DNA from: Vibrio pomeroyi
Lineage (GTDB): Bacteria > Pseudomonadota > Gammaproteobacteria > Enterobacterales > Vibrionaceae
NCBI GenBank assembly: GCA_041879425.1
Contig: CP090854.1
Location: 2,046,001 to 2,110,000 of the forward strand
Length of the DNA: 64,000 nt
Direction of reading: 5' to 3'
Below are positions 1 through 9,800 of this stretch, piece by piece (the stretch's first letter is position 1; each line of letters starts with the position of its first letter). The notes beneath the pieces are model-generated. The model ran no database searches and was not told the DNA's origin. It saw only the letters and a program-made list of their open reading frames with translations. The translations under genes were made by a program, and so were the position numbers.

Positions 1-268
1 AAAGTCGAATTGCTGTTCGGCCTTTTAAAACTCCTAACAAACTCGATACTGATAACTTGGGAGGAACAATGACAACAAGATGAACATGATCTGGTTGAAC
101 ATTTAATTCTAAAACTTCGCAGTCTTTCATATTACACAAAATATAGATTGAACGATAAAGCTCCTTTCCTACTTTATCTTTCAAAATCTTATATCTGTAC
201 TTTGGAGTCCAAACTATATGGTATTTGCAACGCCAATAGACATGTGATGAACTTCTGTAATCGCCCAT
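1..268 (-). CDS. tnpA: IS200/IS605-family transposase TnpA, partial
   Basis: The minus-strand frame from the ATG at 268 runs open to the window edge, giving about 89 residues of a protein usually near 140-150 residues. It begins MGDYRSSSHVYWRCKYHIVW and contains PDHVHLVV, the HUH metal-binding motif of Y1 single-strand transposases (His-x-His). These enzymes cut and rejoin single-stranded DNA at the element's hairpin ends. The catalytic tyrosine helix would lie in the missing part. The start is supported by the match of the N-terminus to the IS200 family and by the adjacent left-end hairpin. An accessory tnpB gene cannot be assessed. Confidence 0.85.
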   Translation of the reverse strand, partial: MGDYRSSSHVYWRCKYHIVWTPKYRYKILKDKVGKELYRSIYILCNMKDCEVLELNVQPDHVHLVVIVPPKLSVSSLLGVLKGRTAIRL

Positions 269-352
269 GTGGTTGTTTCCTCTTACTTGTGGTGAATAAG
301 AGGTTACTTCTAACATGGGCACTTCTTCAGGCTATAGCCTCAAGGAGCAATC

Positions 353-373
353 ACCACCGCCCTAGGCGGTGGT
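353..373. repeat. IS200/IS605 left-end hairpin
   Basis: A perfect 9-bp stem (ACCACCGCC / GGCGGTGGT) with a 3-base loop sits about 85 bases upstream of the transposase start. This is the structure TnpA recognises as single-stranded DNA. A 12-bp palindrome AGGCTATAGCCT at 329-340 lies between it and the gene. Confidence 0.8.
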
Positions 374-380
374 TTTGAGG

Positions 381-679
381 AGCCAATAAAATAAGATTTT
401 AATTAGACCACTGTTCTAATTAATTTATAGGTAAAGATTGTTCCAAAACTCTCTAATTAAAAGCTCGCTAATAAAATCAACACTTAATTAGATGTTACTT
501 ATATTTAACAGATTGTGACTAAATGGCAGAGTTTCTTTCATAAACAAATAAAGAACGCTTTTGTTTTGACCACTCAAAAACACACCAGAATAAAACATGT
601 GACTTTAATTCATATAATAGTCAGTTTATAGTCATCTAAATTGTTGAGAGAATTATAATAAAAATAAAACGTTGGCTAT
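381..679. other. AT-rich intergenic region upstream of the ToxR-like gene
   Basis: About 300 AT-rich bases without a credible ORF. It should hold the promoter of the regulator pair that follows. I see no convincing operator, and no strong Shine-Dalgarno before the 680 start. Confidence 0.4.
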
Positions 680-1501
680 ATGATCAGATTCGACCCGATT
701 AAAAACCGTATTTATAACGATGAACGTTCTATTAAAATAGGATATCGTGAGACTCGCGTTTTAGAGTTATTACTTAAAAACTCGCCCGAGATTGTGAACA
801 AGCAAGATATTATTAGTTTCGCATGGGGAAGCGAGTTCATTGGGGATACATCATTGGCGAAGTGTATCAGCTTACTTCGCCAAGGGTTCGTTAAGCTTGG
901 CATCAGAGAAACACCCATCGTCACGGTGCCAAAGGTCGGTTACCGCCTTATTGATGAATGCGTCTTTATTGACTCGCAACCACAAAGCGAAACCACTGTT
1001 CCTCTCACTCCTGTGAGTGAGCAAGTCCCGCTCGGTCAAAGTAATATTGCTTCCTCTATTGCGAGCAAAGATACACCTGAATCCAAATCGGCTTCACTTA
1101 CCTATTCTCCACTTAGCTATTCTCAAGTCAGCTTATACAAAAACAGGCTGTGTTACTTCATAACGGGCTGTTTGCTGTTGTCCTCGGCACTGTTGGCATT
1201 TGCTAAGGTTCACGATAAAAGCCTCGGTGATATCACCCCCTTTAACCGACTTAATGAACAATGGGTTGGGCAGGTACAAGTTTTTCAGGAAACAGAGATG
1301 TCTTTGAGCCCAGAACTCGAGGCCATTCTCTACAAATACCAATGTGATTGCGTGGCCTACATCAGCAACGAACCCGGCTATTCAGAACTCTCCATGCTCA
1401 ACAAGACAACACGTCAGTCCATCAATATCTTTTACACAGCCACGCAATTAGATCGAGCCAGTCAAGAGATAGAATTATTCCTAAAGAGAGGCCAATTATG
1501 A
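680..1501 (+). CDS. ToxR/VtrA-like transmembrane winged-helix transcriptional regulator
   Basis: 273 residues. Residues 1-92 form an OmpR/ToxR-type winged helix (RETRVLELLL, NKQDIISFAW, SLAKCISLLRQ, and the wing TVPKVGYRLI). A low-complexity Ser/Thr/Pro linker follows, then one membrane segment at about 157-176 (CYFITGCLLLSSALLAFAKV) and a roughly 95-residue periplasmic domain with a Cys-Asp-Cys motif. This is the ToxR/CadC/VtrA plan: cytoplasmic DNA binding with periplasmic sensing. The stop overlaps the next gene's start (ATGA), as in the bile-sensing VtrA-VtrC pair and in ToxR-ToxS. Assignment to VtrA rather than ToxR or TcpP is inference from size and overlap. The aerolysin gene downstream is a plausible but unproven target. 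Confidence 0.8.
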   Translation: MIRFDPIKNRIYNDERSIKIGYRETRVLELLLKNSPEIVNKQDIISFAWGSEFIGDTSLAKCISLLRQGFVKLGIRETPIVTVPKVGYRLIDECVFIDSQPQSETTVPLTPVSEQVPLGQSNIASSIASKDTPESKSASLTYSPLSYSQVSLYKNRLCYFITGCLLLSSALLAFAKVHDKSLGDITPFNRLNEQWVGQVQVFQETEMSLSPELEAILYKYQCDCVAYISNEPGYSELSMLNKTTRQSINIFYTATQLDRASQEIELFLKRGQL

Positions 1502-1959
1502 TGCCATTTGTAGCTCTGTTTTCCTCGCTAGCGTTATTGATTGGCATATGGAGTATCCCTTCTCCTCCTCCCCAAGAAGAGCACCGTTATCAACATAGCG
1601 TGGTAGATCTTGTGTTAGATGGAAATGTATTACGAACCGATGGGCTCACCAAAATAAGTGATAACAAGGTTCTGCATCTTATGTCCGTCCAAGATGACAA
1701 TATGCCCGACCCGATTGTTCTTCGATTTAGAGGAGAAGCTGGTCCTTCTCAATCCCTATTCTTTTCAATAGCTGGCACTATCGACTTAGTCTCCGTGCAA
1801 AAAATAAATAAAACCATGAATGACAGCTTATTGTCGCCCTACCTACTTATCAACAATGACCCTTTAACATTGAAGGTTGATATATTAAGTTCAAATGATT
1901 TATTTGCCATCATTCGGACATGTAATACAGGAAGAACACAACTTTTGGCTAAACGATAA
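1498..1959 (+). CDS. ToxS/VtrC-like membrane-anchored partner of the ToxR-like regulator
   Basis: 153 residues from the ATG at 1498; a second ATG follows directly at 1501. It begins with one membrane segment (MPFVALFSSLALLIGIW), followed by a periplasmic domain of about 125 residues predicted to be rich in beta strands. The 4-base ATGA overlap with the regulator implies translational coupling. Size and arrangement match VtrC (lipocalin-like partner in the VtrA/VtrC bile receptor) and ToxS (ToxR stabiliser). No sequence motif proves either, so the function rests on synteny. Confidence 0.6.
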   Translation: MMPFVALFSSLALLIGIWSIPSPPPQEEHRYQHSVVDLVLDGNVLRTDGLTKISDNKVLHLMSVQDDNMPDPIVLRFRGEAGPSQSLFFSIAGTIDLVSVQKINKTMNDSLLSPYLLINNDPLTLKVDILSSNDLFAIIRTCNTGRTQLLAKR

Positions 1960-2508
1960 TTTATCTCCGTTTGGCCACCAGCTGAATTCACTTCGTTTTA
2001 ATTAACACCGTTCTGAATATTACACATAAAAAACGGATGGTTATATTTATTACTGCATCAATAAACATCTCTTGTTTCTGAGCATTCAATTAATCGAATG
2101 TTTAAAGCACTGGATTAAATTTTAAAATCCAAGTCTCATTTATCGCTTTCCTGTTGATATTTACATCAAATAAAAACGATGTGAATAATATGTCTCCTCT
2201 CGTACTTAACCATTCATTTCACTCGCAATAGACCACGTTAAAAACTATTTGACGTGAATGTATCAATCATCACGCCTCATTTTTCTAAAAACGGTTTGAG
2301 CCCTATCAAACATTTTCTTTTCAGTTACAGCCCCTTTCACCGAACAAACAAATGAAACAATACAAATCATTGAATTAAAAGGGAAATTTAATTCAACCCT
2401 TTTCAGTATCTATCTATTTATCAACATGAAAAAGTGAACTTGTCTTGTTAACTGCACGGCACAAAAAACATTATCAAAATAGAAAAATTACAAATGAGGG
2501 AATTGTTA
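1960..2508. other. Intergenic region upstream of the aerolysin gene
   Basis: About 550 AT-rich bases with no credible gene. An imperfect hairpin lies near 2113-2131 (GGATT...AATCC), and a weak dyad with arms CGTGA/TCACG lies near 2251-2275. Such a long leader would fit a regulated toxin promoter. I recognise no specific operator. Confidence 0.35.
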
Positions 2509-3987
2509 ATGATCCGAATAAACAGAAGTCTCTTAGCAACCGCAGTGTTGTCTGTTCTATCTACTGGCGTAAACGCAAAAATTTACCCAGACCAAATAGT
2601 CCATGACCAACTTGGTGACGATGTATGTCGCTCTGGCTATCGCCCGTTAGACCGTTTTGAAGCCGAAGAGCAAAAGAGTGCTTTGCTGGCTAGAATGGGC
2701 ACTTGGCAGATCACAGGCTTAAAAGGAAACTGGGTGATCATGGGCCCGGGATACAATGGCCTTATTAAACAAGACACAACCAACGGCAAAACGTTTTGTT
2801 ATCCGAACAATGACCAGTCTGAAATTCCAAACTACTCTGCTAAATCGGTTCCAGAAGGCAGTGAGTTGGATGTCCAATATGAGCTGGTCAATAACCGTAA
2901 CGATTTTGTTCGTCCGTTAAGCTATTTAGCTCACAACCTAGGTTACGCATGGGTTGGCGGTAATAATAGTCAGTACGTAGGTGAAGACATGACGATCAAC
3001 CGCTCTGGCGACAGCTGGGTGATACAAGGAAACAATGGTGGCTCTTGTAGTGGTTATCGCTGTGGGGAAAAAACTAAAATCACCGTCGACAACTTTGCCT
3101 ACACCGTTAACGACGATAATTTTTGGCATGGCGATGTTGTCGAATCAGATCGTGAACTAGTGAAGACGGTTTATGCAACGGCAAGAAACAACAGTAATAT
3201 CGCGCAACAAGTGGTTGTCGACCTGAAAGTGGATGAATCAACAAACTGGTCAAAAACGAACAGCTACGGATTCTCACAAAGCGTTCAAACAGAGAATACG
3301 TTTAAGTGGCCTCTTGTTGGTGAAACTAAGCTCACCATTAAGTTTGAAGCCAACCAAAGCTTCTCTAAATCAAATGGTGGCTCTACTAGCGAGCAAGTAA
3401 CACTTCAAGCGCGCCCAATGGTTCCAGCAAACTCAGAGCTTCCGATTCGAGTCGAGTTGTATCGTTCAAGCATCTCCTACCCGTATCGATTCAACGCCGA
3501 CATTAGCTACGATGTTGAGTTTAACGGCTTCCTACGTTGGGGTGGCAACGCATGGCACACACATCCAGACAATCGCCCTTACAGAGCTCACACCTTCACT
3601 ATGGGTCGCGGCAGTGATAAATCTGCAGACATTCGCTACCAATGGGATCACCGATACATTCCAGGCGAAACCAAATGGTGGGATTGGGGCTGGGCTATTA
3701 AAGAAGCTGGCTTATCAAGCATGCAATACGCGACTGGCGGAAGCTTACGTCCGTTCCACTCTTACGTATCGGGTGACTTCTACGCAGACTCTCAATTTGC
3801 AGGTACTATTGAGATTGGCCAAGCGACACCGATTACCAACAATCTACGCAGCAAAAGAAGTACAGATTCCGTCAATGAAACGACTGAGCGCATTGGCGAT
3901 ATCGAAGTCACCACCAACTTCAATGCCGATGAGTTGAGTGACTTAGGTTTCGAAGGTGCTGAGATGAACATCAGCGTCGTTGAATAA
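2509..3987 (+). CDS. Aerolysin-family pore-forming toxin (proaerolysin)
   Basis: 492 residues from the ATG at 2509, chosen over the ATG at 2494 because GAGGGA lies about 8 bases upstream and it gives a clean signal peptide (MIRINRSLLATAVLSVLSTGVNA). The mature protein is close to Aeromonas proaerolysin along its whole length: KIYPDQ, GNWVIMGPGYNGLIK, SYLAHNLGYAWVGGN, SQYVGEDM, NWSKTNSYGFS, FKWPLVGETKLT, GFLRWGGNAWHTHPDNRP and RYQWDHRYIPGETKWWDW all have direct counterparts. The toxin binds GPI-anchored glycoproteins, is cleaved near its C-terminus, and forms heptameric pores. The activation loop is visible as LRSKRSTD, a furin/trypsin-type site. Length equals the family norm. It stands alone behind the ToxR-like pair. 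V. splendidus aerolysin-like toxins are known. Confidence 0.95.
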   Translation: MIRINRSLLATAVLSVLSTGVNAKIYPDQIVHDQLGDDVCRSGYRPLDRFEAEEQKSALLARMGTWQITGLKGNWVIMGPGYNGLIKQDTTNGKTFCYPNNDQSEIPNYSAKSVPEGSELDVQYELVNNRNDFVRPLSYLAHNLGYAWVGGNNSQYVGEDMTINRSGDSWVIQGNNGGSCSGYRCGEKTKITVDNFAYTVNDDNFWHGDVVESDRELVKTVYATARNNSNIAQQVVVDLKVDESTNWSKTNSYGFSQSVQTENTFKWPLVGETKLTIKFEANQSFSKSNGGSTSEQVTLQARPMVPANSELPIRVELYRSSISYPYRFNADISYDVEFNGFLRWGGNAWHTHPDNRPYRAHTFTMGRGSDKSADIRYQWDHRYIPGETKWWDWGWAIKEAGLSSMQYATGGSLRPFHSYVSGDFYADSQFAGTIEIGQATPITNNLRSKRSTDSVNETTERIGDIEVTTNFNADELSDLGFEGAEMNISVVE

Positions 3988-4070
3988 TTAGGTTGTGAAT
4001 AGCTAGACTGTAAATAACTACGTTGTTTAGTAAAAGCAGTACAAAGATCTACAAGCAATAAAACGCAAAA

Positions 4071-4090
4071 GCCCACGACACGTCGTGGGC
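4071..4090. terminator. Bidirectional intrinsic terminator
   Basis: GCCCACGA / TCGTGGGC stem (8 bp) with a 4-base loop, flanked by an A-run on the left and TTT on the right. It serves aerolysin from the left and the LysE-type gene from the right. Confidence 0.75.
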
Positions 4091-4118
4091 TTTCATATGT
4101 TCTATTAAAAAAGAGGAA

Positions 4119-4754
4119 CTACACAGGTTCTTCCATCAGAAGCTTAACACCTAACCCCACCAGCACCATGCCAGTCACGCCTTCCATCCACTTCATAAAG
4201 CTCGCATTCTTAAGCAAGTTTTTAGCCGAGTTAAGCGCACCAGCCAAGCCACATTGCCACACCATCGCAATCATAAAGTGAACCGAAGCCATCAGCATAG
4301 ATTGTAATAACGGCGAGCCCTCAGGGTTTACGAACTGAGGCAGAAAAGCCAAGTAGAAAACCGCCGTTTTCGGGTTAAGAACATTAGATAAGAAACCTTC
4401 ACGCAAAGAACGTTTGGCACTGTAGGCTTGATGAGCTTGCTCACCCACCTTCAACCCGCCGCCATTTTTCATCAAAGCGCGTAAACTGCTTAAACCAAGC
4501 CAAATCAGGTAAACCGCACCCACCATTTTAACGGCTTGGAAGAGTTCAGCTGATTGAGCAAGAATCGCAGAGATCCCCACTGCAGAGAAAAAGGCGTGCA
4601 CATACAAGCCGCTACAAATACCAAAGCTGGTCATCACACCGTCAGATAAGCCAGATCGACTGGTATTGCGAATCACCAATGCCGTATCTAAACCCGGCGT
4701 TAGCGTTAAAATAGTGATGGCAATCAGAAATGCCTCAAAGTTCAAAATATCCAT
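4119..4754 (-). CDS. LysE/RhtB-family amino-acid exporter
   Basis: 211 residues from the ATG at 4754 (MDILNFEAFLIAITILTLTP), the start that matches family length of about 205-210; the open frame extends 35 codons further without a family match. It contains the diagnostic N-terminal LTPGLDTALVIRNT segment with the small-residue and Pro-Gly pattern of RhtB/LysE proteins, and about six hydrophobic helices. Family members export amino acids or homoserine lactones across the inner membrane. The substrate cannot be read from the sequence. It is transcribed alone toward the shared terminator. Confidence 0.85.
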   Translation of the reverse strand: MDILNFEAFLIAITILTLTPGLDTALVIRNTSRSGLSDGVMTSFGICSGLYVHAFFSAVGISAILAQSAELFQAVKMVGAVYLIWLGLSSLRALMKNGGGLKVGEQAHQAYSAKRSLREGFLSNVLNPKTAVFYLAFLPQFVNPEGSPLLQSMLMASVHFMIAMVWQCGLAGALNSAKNLLKNASFMKWMEGVTGMVLVGLGVKLLMEEPV

Positions 4755-5059
4755 ATCATTGTCATTCTTGTTCAGCGATCTATCATCAATACCGTGTATC
4801 TGAACAATTCGCAAGCAACAATTGCCATCAGCTATACAACTCACTGATTTTGTGCACAATGGTACAGTTTAATTTGTTAACAAATAGTAAATTACTGGCA
4901 TATCACTGCCCTACCTTGTTTAGGCTATATCTTCTACTGAGAAAAACAGCCTCAGAAACAAAGTGAAGTGACCAAGTTCAAAGTACTAAACATCGAGATG
5001 CCCCTTAAACTGATGCAGCCTTATGGGTCATTTAAAGAAACCAAATTAAGAGTAGTCAA

Positions 5060-6532
5060 ATGAGCGCATTCAAAAAACTAGTCGAACACTCTCAAAAATG
5101 TTCACGCTTTCAACACCTAGCCTCTATTTGTGGTTGGGACCAAGCTTCCATGATGCCAGCTGGCGGTAACCAAGCACGCAGCGAAGCGATGGCTGAGCTT
5201 TCTGTTCATATTCACGGCTTAATGACTCAGCCACAACTTGGCGATTGGATTGCAGACGCTGAAAACGAAGCTCTAAACAACGAGCAACAATCGTCACTTC
5301 GTGAAATAAAACGCCAATGGCAACAAGCTAACCTACTTCCAGAAAAACTGGTTGAAGCGAAATCTCTAGCGGGTTCAAAATGTGAACATGCATGGCGTAG
5401 CCAACGTGGAGAAAACGACTGGGTTGGTTTTGAAAAGAACTGGCGTGAAGTGGTTGAGCTATCACGTGAAGAAGCACAAATCCGTGCAGATGCCGCAAAC
5501 CTAACTCCTTATGATGCGATGCTGGATATCTATGAGCCGGGCACCAGCTCTGCTTCACTGGATATCTTATTTGCAGACGTTAAAACATGGCTGCCAAGCC
5601 TGATTGACGAAGTGATCGAAAAGCAATCGAGCGAGCAATTTAACGCGCCATCGGGTATCTACTCGACAGAGAAACAGAAAGCACTTGGCCTAGAAGTGAT
5701 GAAGTTGCTTCAATTCGATTTCGAACACGGCCGATTAGATGAAAGTGTTCACCCATTCTGTGGTGGTGTTCCTTCAGACGTGCGTATCACGACTCGCTAC
5801 GATGAAGCTGAATTCGTTCAAAGCTTAATGGGCATCGTCCACGAAACAGGTCACGCACGTTATGAGCAAGGCTTACCTAAACACCTAGCAGGCCAACCAG
5901 CAGGTGAAGCTCGCTCTATGGGTATCCATGAATCTCAGTCCTTGTTCTTCGAGATGCAAGTTGGCCGCAGCGACCCGTTCATCGGACACTTAGCCAACCT
6001 AGCAGGACAACAGTTCTCAGGCTCTGAATTTGAGAAAGATAACTTCCAAAAGATCTACACTCGCGTGAAGAAAGACTTCATCCGTGTTGATGCCGATGAG
6101 CTAACCTACCCAGCGCACGTGATTTTACGTTACGAGATTGAGCGTGACCTGATTAACGGCAAAATCAAGCACACTGATGTTCCTGAACTTTGGAATACTA
6201 AAATGCAGTCTTACCTTGGTTTAAGCACTCAAGGCAACTTCACTAATGGCTGTATGCAAGACATCCACTGGACAGATGGCGCATTCGGCTATTTTCCATC
6301 TTACACACTAGGCGCGATGTACGCGGCTCAGTTCATGGCTTCAATGAAGAAAACGGTCGATGTGAACTCAGTGATTGAAAGCGGTGACCTATCACCTATC
6401 TTCACTTGGTTAGAGTCGAACATTTGGAGCAAAGGCAGCCTACTCACCACTGATGATTTAGTGAAAAGCGCAACTGGCGAAACCTTGAATGCACAGTACT
6501 TCAAGGATCACTTGAGAAGCCGTTACCTTTAA
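5060..6532 (+). CDS. Carboxypeptidase Taq (M32 family metallocarboxypeptidase)
   Basis: 490 residues, the normal M32 length. The zinc-binding HExxH motif is HETGH at residues 261-265, followed by the family segments GIHESQSLFFE, DELTYPAHVILRYEIE and the C-terminal Gly-Ala-Met-Tyr-Ala-Ala-Gln-Phe helix. The enzyme is a cytoplasmic, mostly helical metallopeptidase that removes C-terminal residues (not proline) from peptides. It is monocistronic with its own terminator just downstream. Confidence 0.93.
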   Translation: MSAFKKLVEHSQKCSRFQHLASICGWDQASMMPAGGNQARSEAMAELSVHIHGLMTQPQLGDWIADAENEALNNEQQSSLREIKRQWQQANLLPEKLVEAKSLAGSKCEHAWRSQRGENDWVGFEKNWREVVELSREEAQIRADAANLTPYDAMLDIYEPGTSSASLDILFADVKTWLPSLIDEVIEKQSSEQFNAPSGIYSTEKQKALGLEVMKLLQFDFEHGRLDESVHPFCGGVPSDVRITTRYDEAEFVQSLMGIVHETGHARYEQGLPKHLAGQPAGEARSMGIHESQSLFFEMQVGRSDPFIGHLANLAGQQFSGSEFEKDNFQKIYTRVKKDFIRVDADELTYPAHVILRYEIERDLINGKIKHTDVPELWNTKMQSYLGLSTQGNFTNGCMQDIHWTDGAFGYFPSYTLGAMYAAQFMASMKKTVDVNSVIESGDLSPIFTWLESNIWSKGSLLTTDDLVKSATGETLNAQYFKDHLRSRYL

Positions 6533-6548
6533 TAGAATAAATCGATAG

Positions 6549-6578
6549 AGGCTGATCAGTTTGTTGATTCAGCCTTTT
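6549..6578 (+). terminator. Intrinsic terminator of the M32 carboxypeptidase gene
   Basis: AGGCTGA / TCAGCCT stem with a short loop, followed by TTTTT, 17 bases after the stop codon. Confidence 0.75.
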
Positions 6579-6671
6579 TAATCACATTTTCAAAACATAC
6601 TTAGGTTGATTTGAAGGCTTTATCCCTTCATCGAACTTAACAATCACTGAATATTCTGGTATCTACTAGCA

Positions 6672-6742
6672 CGGAATTGGACAAAAATGCGTTTCGGCAA
6701 ATCGAACATTAGCAAATCATGAATAACTACAGGTATGGCAAG
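6672..6742. repeat. Dispersed ~70-bp intergenic repeat, copy 1
   Basis: This stretch aligns without gaps to 23582-23652. The 3' part is nearly identical (ATAACTA, then AGGTATGG, then AAG at the same spacing) and the 5' part shares GGAAT..GG.CA.AAATG.G. Both copies lie between convergent gene ends. It may be a small mobile or REP-like element. Confidence 0.45.
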
Positions 6743-6825
6743 CAGAAAAAGCCCACTATCAGGAGTGAAAAAAGTGGGCAAAATATGGGTGACATGATGA
6801 TATTCAAAAGTATGTAAAAGTAAAA

Positions 6826-6849
6826 GAGCCTCATGACATCATGAGGCTC
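6826..6849 (-). terminator. Intrinsic terminator of the intact mini-Tc A-like gene
   Basis: An 11-bp perfect stem GAGCCTCATGA / TCATGAGGCTC with a 2-base centre, followed on the minus strand by TTTTACTTTTAC. The same GAGCCTCAT core terminates the paralogue at 10874-10897. Confidence 0.8.
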
Positions 6850-6858
6850 TATTGTTGG

Positions 6859-9800
6859 TTACCTTAGCAAGATCAGTGGGCCTGAGTCTCCCCCACCACA
6901 AGTCTCAGAATTTCGTGAGTAGTATCGGTGCTTAATGATCAGCTCGATATCATCCAAACCTTCAAGATCCACTATCTCACCGTATCGGTCACCCAACTTC
7001 ACGGACAATCTCCAACCTGAAGCCGCGACACTTCTCTCTTTAAAGGCATAGGTTGGGTTCAAAAACGCCGACTGACTCTCTTCGTCTGTCATGATGTTGG
7101 CCTTCATTTGCTGACGATAGCTGTCTTTAGCAAAGAAGTTACCATTCGACACATCCCAGAAGCGCGTAGAGTACGACACCAGCTCATCTTTTATGCCCGT
7201 TTCATCATCGGTTAACGAGCCCGGTGTGCGACTGCGCATGTAGTTGTTGCCACCGTACGTCAAGTAAGCTGGGGTCACCTCCTCACCAGAGATATCCATA
7301 CTCACCTGCAAGTTAATGCCGATACCATCCAGCTTATCTAAGTAAGTGCCTGCATCCACTAGACAGGTTAGGTCATCGTTGTCTGTAACCACTGGTCCTT
7401 GGAAGAAGTTCGAGCGTGGTAGCTCTTTCACCGTACTGAACTCTATCGTTAGCCATTGGTCTTGCCCTATATGTTGAGTCAATTGCGCTAACTTAGCTTT
7501 AAACGCTTCATCCGCCGTCAGCATCTCACCGCTGCCATCCAAGGCTGGGTACCACATCGTTTTACCGCGAAGCTTGTCCACATAACCGAAAATATGCTTT
7601 TTCACCGACAGAGTATCCGTCGCCTCTTGGCTCGTTCTCAGATTACGAATGTCATCAAAACGCTGTAACGCTTTAAAGTATTCAACCAACTGCGGGATTG
7701 TTTGAATTTTAAAAACTGACGCTCGATTGAACCCTTTATCTGGCGCAACAAAGGCTTCTTGCCACTTGTACTCAAGCGCTTGAACGGCATAGAACATCCA
7801 TTCTTGTAGCTCTGCAAACGCTAACTCAGCGTTCAAGGCTTCTTTTGTCAGTACGCTGTAATGCACTGGGTTAGCATAATAACGGTCTGCCTGTTGTTGC
7901 TGATTTTCACCCAACTGCGCAATCAGTCGCTCAGCTTCAGCACTGAACCCTGCCAACCTTTCCACTTCATAAGCCAGATAGCTCATCGACTTCGCGATGT
8001 CCACTTCCGCCGCTTTGAGCTCTAACATGAGCGCTTTAATGCGCGCCTTAGAATTCACGTCAAGTAAACCGCGCTCAAGACCTCGGATGGTCGCACGCTC
8101 TAACACCGCCAAAGTTTGTGTGTACTCAATAGCGTCATCACGTGGCACGTCTTTCAGGTCTTCCTTTAAGCTAGCCAACGCCGCTTGCACCGCGGATAAA
8201 TCGACGTTGCCCGCTTCGCTAACAAAGTCATCCAGCGTGTCTAAATCGTCCTGTTTCAATAGCTTACTAATATCGACATAAGCTTTGCCTGACGAGGAAC
8301 CATCGCGCTTCGCTTCAAGTAACTGACTCAACGACAACTCATTCTGACCAAACTGCACCATGATTTTATCAATCGCATCATTAACTTGCTTCTCTTGCTC
8401 AAGACGCTCCATCTCAATGGTGATATTGCCTGTGATGGTCTGGCGTGCTTTTTGTGCTCTTTCGACGCCCAGCTTCGCCGCTTTAATGCTTTGTTGCTGT
8501 TGGGCTATTAAGCTGCCTTTTCTCTGCGCTTTTGTCTGACTCGCACACAGATTGTCGCCTTGCCCCACAGTACAACCCAGCAGCTTAAACAGCTGGTTAT
8601 TCAGCGCTTGCTGCTCGTTGGTAAAGGTCTGTCTGAACTGGTCACGTTGGTAGCGGTAGTTCGCGGTCGCGTTTTTCGCCTCTTGCAGCGCCTTCTCTGC
8701 CGATGGTACTACGTCATACGCGCTGCCTTTGAGTAACATTTTAATCGCATCAAACGAGTCATAAACGGTGTTGCCTTGATCTTTGTACCCTTGCAGGAAC
8801 AAGATAAAATCATCCGGAAGCCCTAGGTAGTTACCCTCGCCTTTTAACCACTGAATCACTGAGCCCAGTTTCATCGCAAGGCTATTCAGCTTCGCCTGCT
8901 CTGCAACCAACATTGCGCTTACTTGCGCATCGCTGCCTAATAACAGCTCAAGCTGCGTGGCTTTCGACATCACACTGTTGAGCAGAGTTTGCGCTTCTAT
9001 CGCTAACGCTTGCATTGTATCGGTATTCGCGTAGACCGCTTTGAGCTTACTCAGGTGCACTTGCTGCTCTAGTAGGGTGTTCATCATTTGATACACCAGC
9101 AGGGCATCCTTGTACCCCACCACTAAAGCTTCACCTTCAAAGATAGGAGAATGTTGGCCCTGACCATTAAGGTATCGCGCACTCTGTAAATCACGCTGCG
9201 GTAATTGTGTCACATACGCTTGTGGGTGGTTGTCGATAAGCGACCAGTACTCATTCAAGCTACGCTGTAGAATCTCAACGGCGTTTTGACGACTTCGCTC
9301 AAGGCTAGCCACCGATACGTCTGCATCATTTACCCAATCGATTCTGGCTTGGTCAATCGAGCGATTGGCTAAAATAAACTCGGCAGCCGCGCGGTCGTAG
9401 TAAATATCCAGCAGTATCTCTTTAAGATAAGGTAAATCAGGCTGCAGTGCTGCAAAGCCCTCCACCACCTCAAGGGCATTGTCGGCTGTCGATTTGTCTG
9501 CATTGACCCATAGCTTAGAAAAATCTTGGCTCAGCCCCTCAGAGCTCATCGTAGACACAATATCACCTAGCTCTGGGTCTAAAGTAAACATGTTATCTAG
9601 GTAGCGGAATGCGGCGGCGTTTTGTTGCGCAGCGTCATTAGAATAACGCGGGTACAAGGTTGCCATTGTCTCTTCGATAGGGGAATGTCGTAGCGGTGAC
9701 ACCACACAACGACCGCTGTTTAAACTACCAGAAGGACAATGCTTCACGACAGGCTTGGTCACTGTTTTTGTGCAACGACTGCCCGACTTAGTGTATCCAC

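Larger units (their letters stand above)
1..380 (-). mobile_element. IS200/IS605-family insertion element, left-end portion
   Basis: The window opens inside an IS200/IS605-type element read on the minus strand. It contains the start of a Y1 (HUH) transposase gene and, upstream of it, the subterminal hairpin that such elements carry at their left end. The exact element boundary cannot be fixed; it should lie within about 374-395, just outside the hairpin. The other end lies beyond the window. Confidence 0.8.

Noticed and set aside
3512..3937. 141-codon plus-strand frame within the aerolysin gene
   Set aside because: Out-of-frame shadow of a confidently assigned gene.
7997..8281. Plus-strand frame of 94 codons inside the large minus-strand gene
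   Set aside because: It lies fully opposite a long, conserved gene with a paralogue showing the same coding bias; antisense shadow.
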